Of a stretch of DNA of 14,423 nt, positions 1 to 6,931 are shown piece after piece. Location of the stretch: contig LUCD01000045.1 of assembly GCA_001593925.1 (NCBI GenBank), positions 1 to 14,423 of the forward strand, read 5' to 3'. The notes beneath the pieces are model-generated. The model ran no database searches. It had not been told where the DNA came from and saw nothing but the letters and a program-made list of their open reading frames with translations. Both the position numbers and the translations under genes were made by a program. Each line of letters begins with the position of its first letter. The first letter of the stretch is position 1. The stretch is from Candidatus Bathyarchaeota archaeon B26-1. Lineage in GTDB: Archaea; Thermoproteota; Bathyarchaeia; Bathyarchaeales; B26-1.

Positions 1-1860
1 GGCCTCAGCCTTCCTGTCGACCTCTTCCAGCCCTAACCTCCTGAGCTCCTCGGACTTCGGAACGCCGTTCTCGTCCCACCCTATCGCCTCATAATATTCT
101 CTCTTAGCCTCCTCGACGAGTTTTCTGTCGACGGCTTTGCCGGCGTAAGGCCCCGCCTTTAAAGGCTCGTACCATCTCGGCGGAAGGTCATCGTCTATCT
201 TCGGGTTCCACTTCACGTCTGGGCCTCCTAGGAGCAGGGCTACTCTCTGAATGTGAATTATTCTGCGCGCAGATGTTCCGTACCACTCTTCAGGAGTTAT
301 CCGCCACCCAGTCACGGCTTTGATGAGGTCCCATAAGCTGTTTCTAGCCTCCTCCTCAAAGAAGTTGAACCAGCATAGAACCGCCGAGTCGTATAGAAGC
401 ACCGTCAGTTCGCTCATGCCGTGGTCTAACGGTAGGTGCGCAGGTGAAGTGTGGTCTCCACCTTGAACCGAGCAGACGTAGGTCTCTCGGCGTGGGTAGT
501 CCTCGCCGCTCCTAACCCCGTGGGCGCCTATCCCTATCCCCTTCGCCACCACGGCGTACCTCGACACGTCTACACCCTTCATCTCGCCGATTCTGAGGGC
601 CGCTCTGTATGTTCCCTCGGCTAGCACGTCGCCTATCCCTCTCCTCTCAACGATCATCTTGACGAGGCTTGCGAAGGCTTCAACGTTCCCCCACTTCAGG
701 TCTATGCCCCCTAAGTCTTCGCGGGTCAAGATTCCCCTCTGGTAGAGTTCAGCGGCGAAGCCTAGGACGTTGCCGCACTGTATTCCACATAGACCCAGAT
801 CGTCTATGAGCGCAGTTAGGTAGATGTTTCCTTCAGCCGTGAAGACTCCGAGGTTCGTTCCGAGGTAGGCTTGGTTCTCGTAGTCCGGGTTGTCGGTTAC
901 CGCCCCCTTGAAGGGCCCCGACTTGATCACCGCGAGCTTTAAGCAGGTTACTGGGCACCCGAAGTCCCCCCAGAACCTTTTAGCCCAGAACATCTCAAAC
1001 CTGTCGACGCCGTAGCTCTTCTCGTCGTGCCACTCTTCCTGCCAGTTCTTCACGGGCTCCGAACTCAACCTAGCTCCAACATCGTAGCCTAGATACCCGG
1101 TTCCCCAGTGTCTGAGGCTGGTGTACTTGAGGTTCATCCTCCATAGGGTCTCGTTCACCTCGATGACCTTGTCCAAGTCGTCGACCTCGGGTAACGGACC
1201 CGTCCCCTTCACGACGACCGCCTTAAGGTTCTTCGATCCCATGACCGCTCCGTAGCCTCCGTAACCCGCCGCGTGAGCCCACTTGCCGACGACGGCCGCC
1301 ACCCTAACAAGGTTCTCGCCGGCCGGCCCGATGTACACGGCGGCAGGCTCCTTCCAGACTCCGCGGCGAGGCCTCTTCTCGGCGAGGGCTTCCCTTCCCT
1401 CCCTAACCAGAATCTTGAGGGTTTCCTTGGAGTCTTTGCCCCAGATGTGGTTTGCATCCTTCAACTCAACGTCCGAGTCGAAGATCGAGAGGTACACTGG
1501 ATTCTCAGCCTTACCCGTGAAGATTATGCCGTCGTATCCGGCGCATTTGAGCTCAACGGGGAATTCCCCGGCTATCGTTGAACCGACTATACCGTTGCTC
1601 TGGGGAGACTTACCTGAGATGCAGAACCTTGCTCCAAGAGCGTAACCCGTCAACGGCCCAGTTAACATTAAGAGTATGTTCTCGGGTCCTAGGGGGTCAA
1701 TCTCCTCCCAACGTGCTCCAAGCCTGTCCCAGAGAATCTTGGCGGCCAGTCCCCTTCCTCCTATGTATTGCCTGAGAACTTCGTCGCTGAACTTAACGTC
1801 CTTAACGTTTCGGCTCGTCAAGTCGACTTCTAGGAACTTACCTGCGTATCCTCCGGGCAT
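1..1860 (-). CDS. Tungsten-type aldehyde:ferredoxin oxidoreductase (AOR family), C-terminus cut by window edge
   Basis: An open frame of 620 codons runs from an ATG at 1860 to the left edge with no stop, so only the last residues are missing (P. furiosus AOR has about 605). The family oxidises aldehydes to acids with a tungsto- or molybdo-bispterin and one [4Fe-4S] cluster, reducing ferredoxin in the cytosol. Visible are an N-terminal MPGGYAGKFLEVDL, the pterin-binding motif DDLGLC at residues 353-358, the second motif DSAVLC at 491-496 with its cluster Cys496, a Glu at 328 in a YE motif, and His470 in GGDH, matching the catalytic Glu/His of characterised members. The usual C-x2-C-x3-C cluster motif reads D299-x2-C302-x3-C306, so one ligand is Asp. 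The start codon follows the stop of the upstream iron-sulfur gene directly, with a GGAGGTG ribosome site inside that gene's end. The family call is firm; the aldehyde substrate cannot be told. Confidence 0.93.
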   Translation of the reverse strand, partial: MPGGYAGKFLEVDLTSRNVKDVKFSDEVLRQYIGGRGLAAKILWDRLGARWEEIDPLGPENILLMLTGPLTGYALGARFCISGKSPQSNGIVGSTIAGEFPVELKCAGYDGIIFTGKAENPVYLSIFDSDVELKDANHIWGKDSKETLKILVREGREALAEKRPRRGVWKEPAAVYIGPAGENLVRVAAVVGKWAHAAGYGGYGAVMGSKNLKAVVVKGTGPLPEVDDLDKVIEVNETLWRMNLKYTSLRHWGTGYLGYDVGARLSSEPVKNWQEEWHDEKSYGVDRFEMFWAKRFWGDFGCPVTCLKLAVIKSGPFKGAVTDNPDYENQAYLGTNLGVFTAEGNIYLTALIDDLGLCGIQCGNVLGFAAELYQRGILTREDLGGIDLKWGNVEAFASLVKMIVERRGIGDVLAEGTYRAALRIGEMKGVDVSRYAVVAKGIGIGAHGVRSGEDYPRRETYVCSVQGGDHTSPAHLPLDHGMSELTVLLYDSAVLCWFNFFEEEARNSLWDLIKAVTGWRITPEEWYGTSARRIIHIQRVALLLGGPDVKWNPKIDDDLPPRWYEPLKAGPYAGKAVDRKLVEEAKREYYEAIGWDENGVPKSEELRRLGLEEVDRKAEA

Positions 1861-2424
1861 CTAGGCCACCTCCTCCCCGAGCTCGCCGTAAAGTTGAACG
1901 GCGACCATGCGAGTTATCTCCTCAGGGGTCTTAGCGTAAACCTTGTGGGTGTAGTTCTTGTCATCCTTCAGCAGTTTGAGGGCGTTCCATCCACCTTCAT
2001 TACAGACCTTGACACATTGAGGGTCTCCGCCACAGAGGTCGCAGATAACCGCGTAGTCCTCAGCTGGGTGTATATACGGAACCTTGCCTGGGCAAGCTTC
2101 TATACAGACTCCGCAGGCATTGCACTTCTCTTTATCAACTAGGACTGCTCCTGTCTCAGGGCTTATGGAGAGCGCTCCAACCGGACATGCTTTCACGCAG
2201 GGGTAGTCGTGGCACTGGACGCATAAGTGGGGAACCTCGACTCCCGGAACGAGCATGAAGACCCTTATCCTTGACGCTTCAGGCCATATCTTCCCTTCAT
2301 GCCTAAGAGAGCATACGATCTCGCATCTTCGACAGCCACTACACTTCAAGTAGTCCCTCGAAATCCAGAATCGTCCCTCCTTAGACATGCAGACCCCCGC
2401 TATATGTCTCACCATGCTTAGCAT
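1861..2424 (-). CDS. Four-cluster 4Fe-4S ferredoxin-type electron-transfer subunit, partner of AOR
   Basis: A 187-residue protein with sixteen cysteines in four groups: C28/31/34/38, C68/71/76/80, C101/104/107/111 and C128/131/137/141. This pattern is typical of the polyferredoxin subunits (HycB/DmsB type) that sit next to molybdenum or tungsten oxidoreductases and carry electrons over four [4Fe-4S] clusters. No signal peptide or membrane segment is seen, so it should be cytosolic. Its TAG stop abuts the AOR ATG, which implies co-transcription and a stable complex. Start choice is uncertain: ATG at 2424 has a weak AGGA about nine bases upstream. An in-frame ATG at 2388 begins MSKEGRFW, close to the first cluster, and would fit the family length as well. 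The electron-transfer role is inferred from family and context. Confidence 0.9.
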   Translation of the reverse strand: MLSMVRHIAGVCMSKEGRFWISRDYLKCSGCRRCEIVCSLRHEGKIWPEASRIRVFMLVPGVEVPHLCVQCHDYPCVKACPVGALSISPETGAVLVDKEKCNACGVCIEACPGKVPYIHPAEDYAVICDLCGGDPQCVKVCNEGGWNALKLLKDDKNYTHKVYAKTPEEITRMVAVQLYGELGEEVA

Positions 2425-2473
2425 TAATAATTTTCCTGTTGAACCCCTTTAGAAGAACTGATTGATGCTTCTC

Positions 2474-2486
2474 AAACCTTAAATGA
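2474..2486. promoter_or_regulatory. Possible shared TATA element between the divergent iron-sulfur/AOR and AMP phosphorylase genes
   Basis: The 120-base gap between divergent starts contains CCTTAAATG, which reads CATTTAAGG on the other strand. It lies about 50 bases from the minus-strand start at 2424 and about 65 bases from the plus-strand start at 2545, allowing leaders of roughly 30-40 bases on both sides. Neither reading has a strong BRE, so this is a weak call. Confidence 0.3.
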
Positions 2487-2544
2487 GGAGTCTCGGTTAT
2501 AGCTGGTAACGGTCTGGAAGCTGATCTCTGCGTGGTGTTCTCTG

Positions 2545-4089
2545 ATGAGGCTGAAAGCCAAGTTCTTGGGGTTGGAGGCCGGAGGCAAATCCATCGTGGT
2601 CCTGAACAAGGAAGACGCGGATGACCTAGGGGTTCCTCCTCTCGGAAGAGTTAAGATCAGTTTCAGGGGGAGGGAGGTCACAGCCATCATAAACACGACG
2701 ATCCTCCTCATACACGTCGGCGTCATAGGTCTATACGAGGAGGTTAGACGCGCGCTCAACGTGGAGGAGGGCGACCTACTCGAGGTTGAGATAGCACCTT
2801 CCCCTACATCCGTACACTTCATAAGGAACAAGCTGAGAGGCCGGAAGCTCACGTACGAGGAGGTACTCGAGATAGTTAGGGACACGGTTAAGGGGAACCT
2901 GAGCGAGATCGAGATCGCGGCTTTCGTTACCGCTCTACACAGCTTCGGCCTCGATCTAGACGAGGCTACAAGTCTCTCCATAGCCATGGTTGAGACGGGT
3001 AACATCCTCAAACTGGATAGGCATCCCATCTTGGATAAGCACTCGATAGGAGGGGTTCCCGGCGACAAGACGACGCTCCTCGTCGTTCCAATAATAGCTG
3101 CGTGCGGCCTGACGATACCAAAGACGTCCTCTAGGGCCATAACGTCCGCGGCTGGGACGGCTGACAGGGCGGAGGCCCTTATGCCCGTGAGCCTCAACAT
3201 CGAGGAGATGCGTGAGGTTGTGGAGAAGACGAACGGTTGCATCGTCTGGGGAGGCTCCCTATACTTGGCTCCGGCCGACGACATCTTCGTCAGGGTGGAG
3301 CACCCCCTCTCCATAGACCCGTTGCTCCTCCCCTCCATAATGAGCAAGAAGAAGGCCGTTGGGGCGGAGCTCCTCGTCATAGATATACCGTGCGGCAGAG
3401 GAACCAAGGTTAAGACGATCGGTGAAGCCGACCTGTTGGCGAAGGACTTCATTGAACTCGGACGCCGCCTAGGAATAAAGGTTCAGTGCGCGGTTACTTA
3501 CGGCGAACAGCCTGTAGGATACGCGGTCGGTCCGGCGTTGGAGGCCCGTGAGGCGTTGAGCGTCTTAATGGGTGAGGCTGAGGTTCCAGACTTAGCCGAT
3601 AAGGCTACGGACATAGCCGGCATCCTCCTAAACATGAGCGGGATGAGGAACGGGAAGGAGTTAGCCGTGGAGGCTTTGAGGTCCGGCAGGGCTGAACGTA
3701 AGTTGAGGGAGATCATAGAGGCTCAAGGCGGAGACCCAACCGTGAACCCTTCAGATATCAGGGTTGGAGACCGGAGGTTCACGTTCCGTTCCGAGAGGAG
3801 CGGCTACGTTCTCTGGATAGACAACTCATACCTAGTTGAGGTTGCTAGGCTTGCGGGGGCCCCTAAAGATAAGGGTGCAGGGGTCCTGCTCCACAAGAAG
3901 ATTGGAGACCGCGTGAAGGAGGGTGAACCGCTCTTCACGGTCTACGCGGAGAAGGCTGCGAAGCTTCAGAGGGCTCTAAGCATGCTTGAGGAGCGTACGT
4001 TCATGGGGACCGGTAAGAGGATGGAGATGCTCATCCACGAGGTTAAGGAGAGACCTGTTACCAAGAGGGCTTTCATGCTGGAAAGGTAG
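2545..4089 (+). CDS. deoA: AMP phosphorylase (archaeal thymidine phosphorylase-like)
   Basis: A 514-residue protein close to the usual length of about 500 for archaeal AMP phosphorylases. These cytosolic enzymes split AMP (and CMP/UMP) with phosphate, giving the free base and ribose 1,5-bisphosphate, which ribose-bisphosphate isomerase and type III RuBisCO then turn into 3-phosphoglycerate. The sequence has an N-terminal domain of about 85 residues that is absent from bacterial pyrimidine phosphorylases. The phosphate-binding signature KHSIGGVPGDKTT starts at K165, followed by KTSSRAITSAAGTAD from K193, in the archaeal AMP-specific form and not the bacterial pyrimidine form. ATG at 2545 is the only sensible start; no upstream in-frame start was found. 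The C-terminal region resembles the third domain of the family. Partner genes are not in the window, so the pathway is inferred from the family. Confidence 0.93.
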   Translation: MRLKAKFLGLEAGGKSIVVLNKEDADDLGVPPLGRVKISFRGREVTAIINTTILLIHVGVIGLYEEVRRALNVEEGDLLEVEIAPSPTSVHFIRNKLRGRKLTYEEVLEIVRDTVKGNLSEIEIAAFVTALHSFGLDLDEATSLSIAMVETGNILKLDRHPILDKHSIGGVPGDKTTLLVVPIIAACGLTIPKTSSRAITSAAGTADRAEALMPVSLNIEEMREVVEKTNGCIVWGGSLYLAPADDIFVRVEHPLSIDPLLLPSIMSKKKAVGAELLVIDIPCGRGTKVKTIGEADLLAKDFIELGRRLGIKVQCAVTYGEQPVGYAVGPALEAREALSVLMGEAEVPDLADKATDIAGILLNMSGMRNGKELAVEALRSGRAERKLREIIEAQGGDPTVNPSDIRVGDRRFTFRSERSGYVLWIDNSYLVEVARLAGAPKDKGAGVLLHKKIGDRVKEGEPLFTVYAEKAAKLQRALSMLEERTFMGTGKRMEMLIHEVKERPVTKRAFMLER

Positions 4090-4095
4090 AAGCCT

Positions 4096-4137
4096 CTAAG
4101 TTTATATATCTCGGTAAAAGAGAAGGTTAAGGAGGTG
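4096..4137 (+). promoter_or_regulatory. Promoter and ribosome site of the S30e gene
   Basis: Just after the AMP phosphorylase stop lies TTTATATAT (4101-4109), a good archaeal TATA box. A start about 26 bases downstream would give a leader of roughly 10-15 bases. An AAGGAGGTG Shine-Dalgarno sequence (4129-4137) precedes the ATG at 4143. S30e can therefore be transcribed independently of the gene before it. Confidence 0.75.
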
Positions 4138-4142
4138 CATGT

Positions 4143-4325
4143 ATGCCGACGCACGGTTCCCTCTCTAAGGCCGGGAAGGTTAGGTCTCAAACTCCGAAGA
4201 TCGAGCCGAGGCCGAGGCGTAAACCGATACCTAGAATTCGCAACCGAAGGTCCTACGAGAAACGTGTTGTTCTAGGGAGGAGCGCCGGGCAGTTCCAGCC
4301 TGGGAGTAGAGGCTACAGAAGGTAA
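4143..4325 (+). CDS. rps30e: Small ribosomal subunit protein S30e (eS30)
   Basis: A 60-residue, very basic protein starting MPTHGSLSKAGKVRSQTPKI and containing PRIRNRRSYEKRVV, the characteristic S30e sequence. It is a component of the 30S subunit that is shared by eukaryotes and TACK-type archaea. In eukaryotes it is often fused to a ubiquitin-like domain; here it stands alone, as in archaea. The start is fixed by a strong AAGGAGGTG site five bases upstream and by the conserved N-terminus. It is 53 bases from the AMP phosphorylase stop and has its own TATA box, so it is probably a separate short transcript. Confidence 0.95.
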   Translation: MPTHGSLSKAGKVRSQTPKIEPRPRRKPIPRIRNRRSYEKRVVLGRSAGQFQPGSRGYRR

Positions 4326-4374
4326 TACTTCACGTTCCTTTCTGGTTAAGTAGTCAACCGAATACCGCGTTCTC

Positions 4375-4396
4375 AGTTGTCTTTTCCTTCTCATCT
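4375..4396 (+). terminator. Pyrimidine-rich tract, possible terminator after S30e
   Basis: A T/C-rich run including CTTTTCCTTCTCATCTT lies about 50 bases after the S30e stop, in the gap between convergent genes. Archaeal RNA polymerase commonly terminates at U-rich tracts. No hairpin is associated with it, so the call is weak. Confidence 0.3.
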
Positions 4397-4432
4397 TGAG
4401 GAGTGGGCTTCAGTAGGCTTCCATGAATTCCT

Positions 4433-5213
4433 TTAACGCTTGGTGTGAATCACTTTTATCTCCTTGCCCTTCTCCAAGGCTACAACTTCAACCCACTCCT
4501 CGATGCCGGAAGTAGATATCTTCCTTCCTAAGACGTGTTCTATCTGGAAGACGCCAGCCGGGTTATCCATGTCTACTTCGATGCGTACTGGCACGTCCTC
4601 GCCTTCAACCACCCTTACCTCCCTTATCGAGAGGGCTGAGAGGGAATGGATGTCGACCTTCCCGGCCTCGTAGGGGATTCTGGCCCTCCCCTCCGCCATG
4701 TCGGTTCCGTCAGCAACCTTCACAGAGCCCGCCTCAACAGTCAAGCATCTAACGTTCTCGTCATGGGAGAAGATGCAGTGAAGAATCTCGGTCTTCAATC
4801 TTAACCTCAACTCCGGGTCTTCAGGGTAAACCTCCCGGAGAATCCTGTCCAAGATCGAGGCGGATAAGTTGTAGCCGTGGATGTGGTGTTGCTCCCTATG
4901 CACGGCGTTCCCTATGTCATGTAGGTAAGCCCCGCAGAGGACGACGAGTTTAGCGTCCTCGAGGTTGCACACCCCGTCCTTGACGAGGGTCGACCCAGCC
5001 TCCTCGCTTAGCGAAGATCTCTAAGGCGCTTCCGCTGGTTATCTTCGAGTGGACGGGTCCATGGTCATTGTATCCGAGCCTGCCGACCGCCATAACATTC
5101 GTCATCTGGAGGTAAGCCTGAACCTCAATATCGCTCTCTAAGAGTTTAAAGGCCTTGGCGATTTTCGGTTCGTCTAGATGCCTGAAAACGAGGTTCGGCG
5201 AAACCTTAACCAA
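4433..5213 (-). CDS. HD-domain phosphohydrolase, interrupted by a one-base frameshift near 5006
   Basis: Two overlapping frames together make one HD-superfamily protein of about 259 residues. The first part (TTG at 5213 to about 5007) holds NDHGPVHS with the first metal-binding His, residues 49-56 of the joined protein. The second part (about 5005 to 4433) continues with EEAGSTLVKDG, then LHDIGNAVHRE (HD pair at 98-99) and VADGTDMAEGRARI (final Asp at about 168-171). This is the complete H...HD...D metal site of HD hydrolases and resembles a conserved archaeal family of unknown substrate. Removing one C after the AAG codon (forward base 5006) restores one frame, and the total length of 781 bases is one over a multiple of three. 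Beyond the shift the first frame gives RGGWVDPRQGRGVQPRGR and stops. Conservation on both sides suggests a recent lesion or a sequencing error. The TTG start is the first available after an upstream in-frame stop. Confidence 0.82.
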
Positions 5214-5226
5214 GCCTCACACGCCC

Positions 5227-5242
5227 CAATTTAACTAAAACA
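5227..5242 (-). promoter_or_regulatory. Probable TATA region of the HD gene
   Basis: On the minus strand the sequence reads GTTTTAGTTAAATTG about 15-30 bases before the TTG start at 5213. A transcription start about 25 bases downstream would fall almost on the start codon, implying a leaderless or nearly leaderless message. The box is imperfect. Confidence 0.35.
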
Positions 5243-5691
5243 TGCATCTCTCTTATGAAACTTTACAGCGCTTTGGTTGTTATGAGGGGAAGACGCCGAC
5301 AGTTAAAGGTGTCCGAGAAAGAATTTAGATTTCATCCTCAAGTTACTATTGAGCGTCAAGTTGCCTCCGGAAGAACTGTTCTTGATGAGTTTTCTTCCTC
5401 CGGGGCTTTTGGGAGGGCTCCACTACGTTGAAACGCGCCAATTTTAGGAGTCTTCACAACCAAAATTTTAGACCCCTCTATATTTTTTCAGAGCAGGAGC
5501 GACGGATTCAAGCGTCACGTCGCGTATAGGGGAAACACGAGGCTGAAAAGTAGATAGGAAGGGGATCGGCAAATAAAAGATTAGGAGTAATGGCGGTAAA
5601 GTGTATAACTTAACGGTTTCTGGTTCTCGAATCCAGTAACGGTTCTCTAAAATTCATAAAACTTTGAATGAAGGCGTTCTCATGGATATGT
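5243..5691. other. Intergenic stretch with no supported gene
   Basis: About 450 bases between the HD gene and the TFB promoter. It holds a 58-codon frame (5255-5431, plus) without a ribosome site or recognisable sequence. It also holds an AGAAC-T-GTTCT palindrome near 5372, a T-run (TATTTTTTC, 5481-5489), and a GCGACG/CGTCGC inverted repeat (5499-5504 and 5518-5523) with a 13-base loop. I found no tRNA cloverleaf, complete C/D box pair, or SRP or RNase P signature. An unrecognised small RNA is possible. Confidence 0.4.
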
Positions 5692-5708
5692 CCGAAAGCT
5701 TTATATAG
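5692..5708 (+). promoter_or_regulatory. Strong BRE/TATA promoter of the TFB gene
   Basis: CGAAAGCTTTATATAGG joins a BRE-like CGAAAG to a TTTATATA box (5700-5707). Transcription should begin near 5731, giving a leader of roughly 110 bases if translation starts at 5841. The same CGAAAGCTTT core is used on the minus strand upstream of the membrane protein at 6932-8956. Confidence 0.78.
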
Positions 5709-5840
5709 GAGTAAAGATTCCTTAATGGGATACGGACTAATGAGAAATATCTGATTCTGACTTCCCGGAATGAAGAATCATTTGTGAGGTCCTCCCCGCT
5801 GGCTTGTTTGGTGGTTGGGGATTTGGCGGATATAGGTGTG

Positions 5841-6785
5841 ATGGTAGAGATGGTGAAAGAGGCGAAGTCCAAGCCCCTGGTCCGGGATAAGTGTCCGGAG
5901 TGCGGTAGCACAAATCTTATTCACGATTATGATACTGGTGAGACTGTTTGTGGGGGATGCGGCCTCGTAATACAGGATGTTATGATAGATAAGGGTCCTG
6001 AGTGGAGGGCTTTCACTCAAGAAGAGAAGAAGTCGAGGAGTAGGGTTGGGATACCCACAGCCTTCTCCGTCCACGATAAGGGCCTCTCAACTGCCATAGG
6101 GAGGATCGATAGGGACGCCTTCGGCCGTAAACTTCCGCTCTCAACGAGGCTCCAGATGTGGCGTCTGAAGAAGTGGCAGATAAGGTCTAGGGTTCACTCA
6201 TCCCTAGATAGGAACCTGGCTCAAGCCATGGCTGAGCTCGACCGCCTCTCCGACAAGGTCGCAATCCCGAACGCCGTCAAGGAGAAGGCCGCCGTCATCT
6301 ACAGGAAAGCCCTCGATAAGGGTCTGGTTAGAGGCCGGTCGATAGCCGCGATAGCCGCGGCCTCCCTGTACGCCGCCTGCCGGATAACTGGAACCCCCAG
6401 AAGTCTTAGAGAAATCTCGGAGGCGAGTTTGGTCAATAGGAAGGACGTAGCCCGCTGCTACCGGCTGCTCCTACGTGAACTCGACATTAAGATGCCGATA
6501 GCGGACCCGCTTACGTATCTCCCCAAGATAGCTGAGAGGAGTAAAGTCTCGGGGCATACTCAAGCCTTGGCCATGAAGATACTCCAAGAAGCGAGGAGGA
6601 GGCACGTCTCGGCTGGGAAGGACCCGATGGGGTTGGCTGCCGCCGCCCTCTACATAGCCTGTATGCAGGCTAACGAGAAGAAGACTCAGAAGGATATCGC
6701 TGAAGCGGCGAACATAACCGAGGTTACCGTGAGGAACAGGTATAAGACCCTTAAGACTCAGCTGAACTTGGAGTTGCCGAACTGA
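5841..6785 (+). CDS. tfb: Transcription initiation factor B (TFB, TFIIB homologue)
   Basis: A 314-residue protein from ATG 5841, the usual TFB length of about 300-315. TFB binds the TATA/TBP complex and BRE and recruits RNA polymerase. Numbered from this start, an N-terminal zinc ribbon has Cys 18/21 and 37/40 (CPECG and CGGCG). Next come the B-reader/linker region (GPEWRAFTQEE, then a basic stretch) and two cyclin-type repeats. The first repeat is centred on RSIAAIAAASLYAACR and the second on DPMGLAAAALYIACMQ; the gene ends in a helix-turn-helix, KKTQKDIAEAANITEVTVRN. The frame is open upstream to a GTG at 5784, which would add 19 residues unlike the family, and an ATG at 5850 is also possible. 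I prefer 5841 because GGTG lies just upstream and the length fits. It appears monocistronic. Archaea may carry several TFBs; whether this is the main one is unknown. Confidence 0.95.
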   Translation: MVEMVKEAKSKPLVRDKCPECGSTNLIHDYDTGETVCGGCGLVIQDVMIDKGPEWRAFTQEEKKSRSRVGIPTAFSVHDKGLSTAIGRIDRDAFGRKLPLSTRLQMWRLKKWQIRSRVHSSLDRNLAQAMAELDRLSDKVAIPNAVKEKAAVIYRKALDKGLVRGRSIAAIAAASLYAACRITGTPRSLREISEASLVNRKDVARCYRLLLRELDIKMPIADPLTYLPKIAERSKVSGHTQALAMKILQEARRRHVSAGKDPMGLAAAALYIACMQANEKKTQKDIAEAANITEVTVRNRYKTLKTQLNLELPN

Positions 6786-6892
6786 GCGTTCCACAGTTTC
6801 TCGTGTAGGTTCCCCCTTTAATGCAGTGTAGAGCACTGGCTAGATCAACGGTCTAACGTAGCAGGACGGGTCTTTCACCATCATCTCTAGTA

Positions 6893-6920
6893 GAAATTAA
6901 AAAACAATGAATAAAAAAGG
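6893..6920 (-). terminator. T-rich terminator of the minus-strand membrane protein gene
   Basis: Downstream of the TAA at 6932-6934, the minus strand reads CCCCCC, then TTTTTT, a short spacer, and TTTTTTAATTT. Two six-T runs within 25 bases are typical of archaeal intrinsic termination. The TFB gene converges on this region from the other side, and its own end is marked only by a weaker CCCCCTTTAATG near 6812. Confidence 0.6.
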
Positions 6921-6931
6921 GGGGATACGTT

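Noticed and set aside
1209..1645. Several 80-120 codon frames on both strands in the AOR region
   Set aside because: All overlap the AOR coding frame, which is continuous on the minus strand from 1860 to 1 and carries the family motifs.
2472..3452. Open frame of 326 codons on the minus strand opposite AMP phosphorylase
   Set aside because: It lies antisense to a firmly identified gene, has Ser/Arg/Leu-rich composition typical of a shadow frame, and shows no recognisable motif.
5255..5431. 58-codon plus-strand frame beginning MKLYSALVVMRGRRR in the gap before TFB
   Set aside because: No ribosome site, no recognisable sequence and no codon bias like the neighbours; kept only as part of the intergenic description.
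5618..5645. tRNA T-arm-like sequence (TTCGAGA loop on the minus strand)
   Set aside because: The closing pair next to the loop is A-A, not G-C, and no acceptor, anticodon or D arm could be placed around it.
5784..5840. GTG at 5784 as the TFB start, adding 19 residues
   Set aside because: The extension does not look like a TFB N-terminus and lacks a ribosome site; ATG 5841 has GGTG close upstream and gives the usual length. Not excluded.
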